DNA of 11,043 bases, taken from NCBI GenBank assembly GCA_900751035.1, contig CAADSF010000047.1, forward strand, positions 1 to 11,043, given 5' to 3'. The stretch comes from an uncultured Oscillospiraceae bacterium (GTDB lineage: Bacteria > Bacillota > Clostridia > Oscillospirales > Oscillospiraceae). The notes under the pieces are model-generated. The model worked only from the letters and a program-made list of their open reading frames with translations. It was not told the DNA's origin and did no database searches. Position 1 is the first letter of the stretch. Every line of letters starts with the position of its first letter. A program made the position numbers and the translations under genes. This document shows, in pieces, positions 10,950 through 11,043 of the stretch.

Positions 10950-11043
10950 CGCTTGATGAGAAGATCAAAGCATTCCTGACGGTAAATTTCGGCTACGGCT
11001 CCGGCGACGGCTCCGGCGACGGCTCCGGCGACGGCTCCGGCGA
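10946..11043 (+). CDS. Start of a GSGD-repeat protein, cut by window edge
   Basis: The start ATG overlaps the previous stop; AAAGGAG at 10931-10937 is the ribosome site. The visible part is MTLDEKIKAFLTVNFGYGSG, then GDGS repeats to the edge. Proteins with a short helical start, a long Gly-Ser/Asp/Tyr run and a folded C-terminal domain occur next to the preceding gene type in clostridial phages as I recall. The run is flexible and possibly calcium-binding or solubilising; nothing more can be shown. Confidence 0.7.
   Translation, partial: MTLDEKIKAFLTVNFGYGSGDGSGDGSGDGSG
10997..11043 (+). repeat. Tandem 12-bp repeat GGCTCCGGCGAC
   Basis: Three perfect copies (10997-11008, 11009-11020, 11021-11032) and an 11-base partial copy run to the window edge, each coding for Gly-Ser-Gly-Asp. 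It is in frame, so length changes would alter the protein without shifting it. Its true length lies beyond the window. Confidence 0.95.

Noticed and set aside
1..11043. tRNA, rRNA, transposase, integrase, relaxase or Rep genes
   Set aside because: I looked for their motifs and structures on both strands and found none in the window.

Overview
This window looks like part of an accessory element (phage-plasmid, prophage or integrative element) of a moderately GC-rich Clostridia-type Firmicute, probably a gut Oscillospiraceae/Lachnospiraceae relative. The reasons are strong AGGAGG-type ribosome sites before nearly every gene, TTG/GTG starts, ATGA-coupled operons, and small protein types that I associate with clostridial phages and conjugative elements. 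This is inference; no host marker gene is present.

Layout. Positions 1-1499: a leftward operon with a ribbon-helix-helix (RHH) DNA-binding protein, then three proteins of unknown function, the last cut by the window edge. Positions 1500-1767: a divergent control region with eight copies of a TTAAGTAGA-like site around two back-to-back promoters. Positions 1768-2409: a rightward RHH protein with a possible ATA start. Positions 2423-2912: non-coding DNA with two separate 11-bp-period tandem arrays, an AT-rich stretch and GTAACGTTAC palindromes; it resembles a replication origin or centromere. Positions 2965-3640: a leftward toxin-antitoxin operon, toxin first (RelE/ParE type), with its own terminator and a second divergent operator region at 3677-3770. 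Positions 3830-4192: a divergent small gene of unknown function, followed by a terminator. Positions 4255-5090: a second long non-coding block rich in nested inverted repeats.

Positions 5128-11043: a long rightward, tightly packed operon that looks like a phage early/accessory region. It has small unknown proteins (two Cys-rich), a beta-type DNA methyltransferase (DPPY), a second methyltransferase (NPPF), a small predicted lipoprotein, a protein with two XRE helix-turn-helix domains, a single-domain XRE protein, a PAPS-reductase-family PP-loop protein with a Cys cluster, a broken third methyltransferase, a small gene with a likely frameshift, a further small protein, and the start of a protein with GSGD repeats.

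The left half is dominated by three RHH proteins and repeated DNA sites, so its theme is probably maintenance and control of the element. The right half carries DNA-modification and regulatory cargo. The most useful points are the two iteron-like arrays, the RHH operator field with its possible ATA start, the toxin-antitoxin pair with its DNA-binding domain at the unusual end, and the cluster of three inactivating lesions at 10219-10597.
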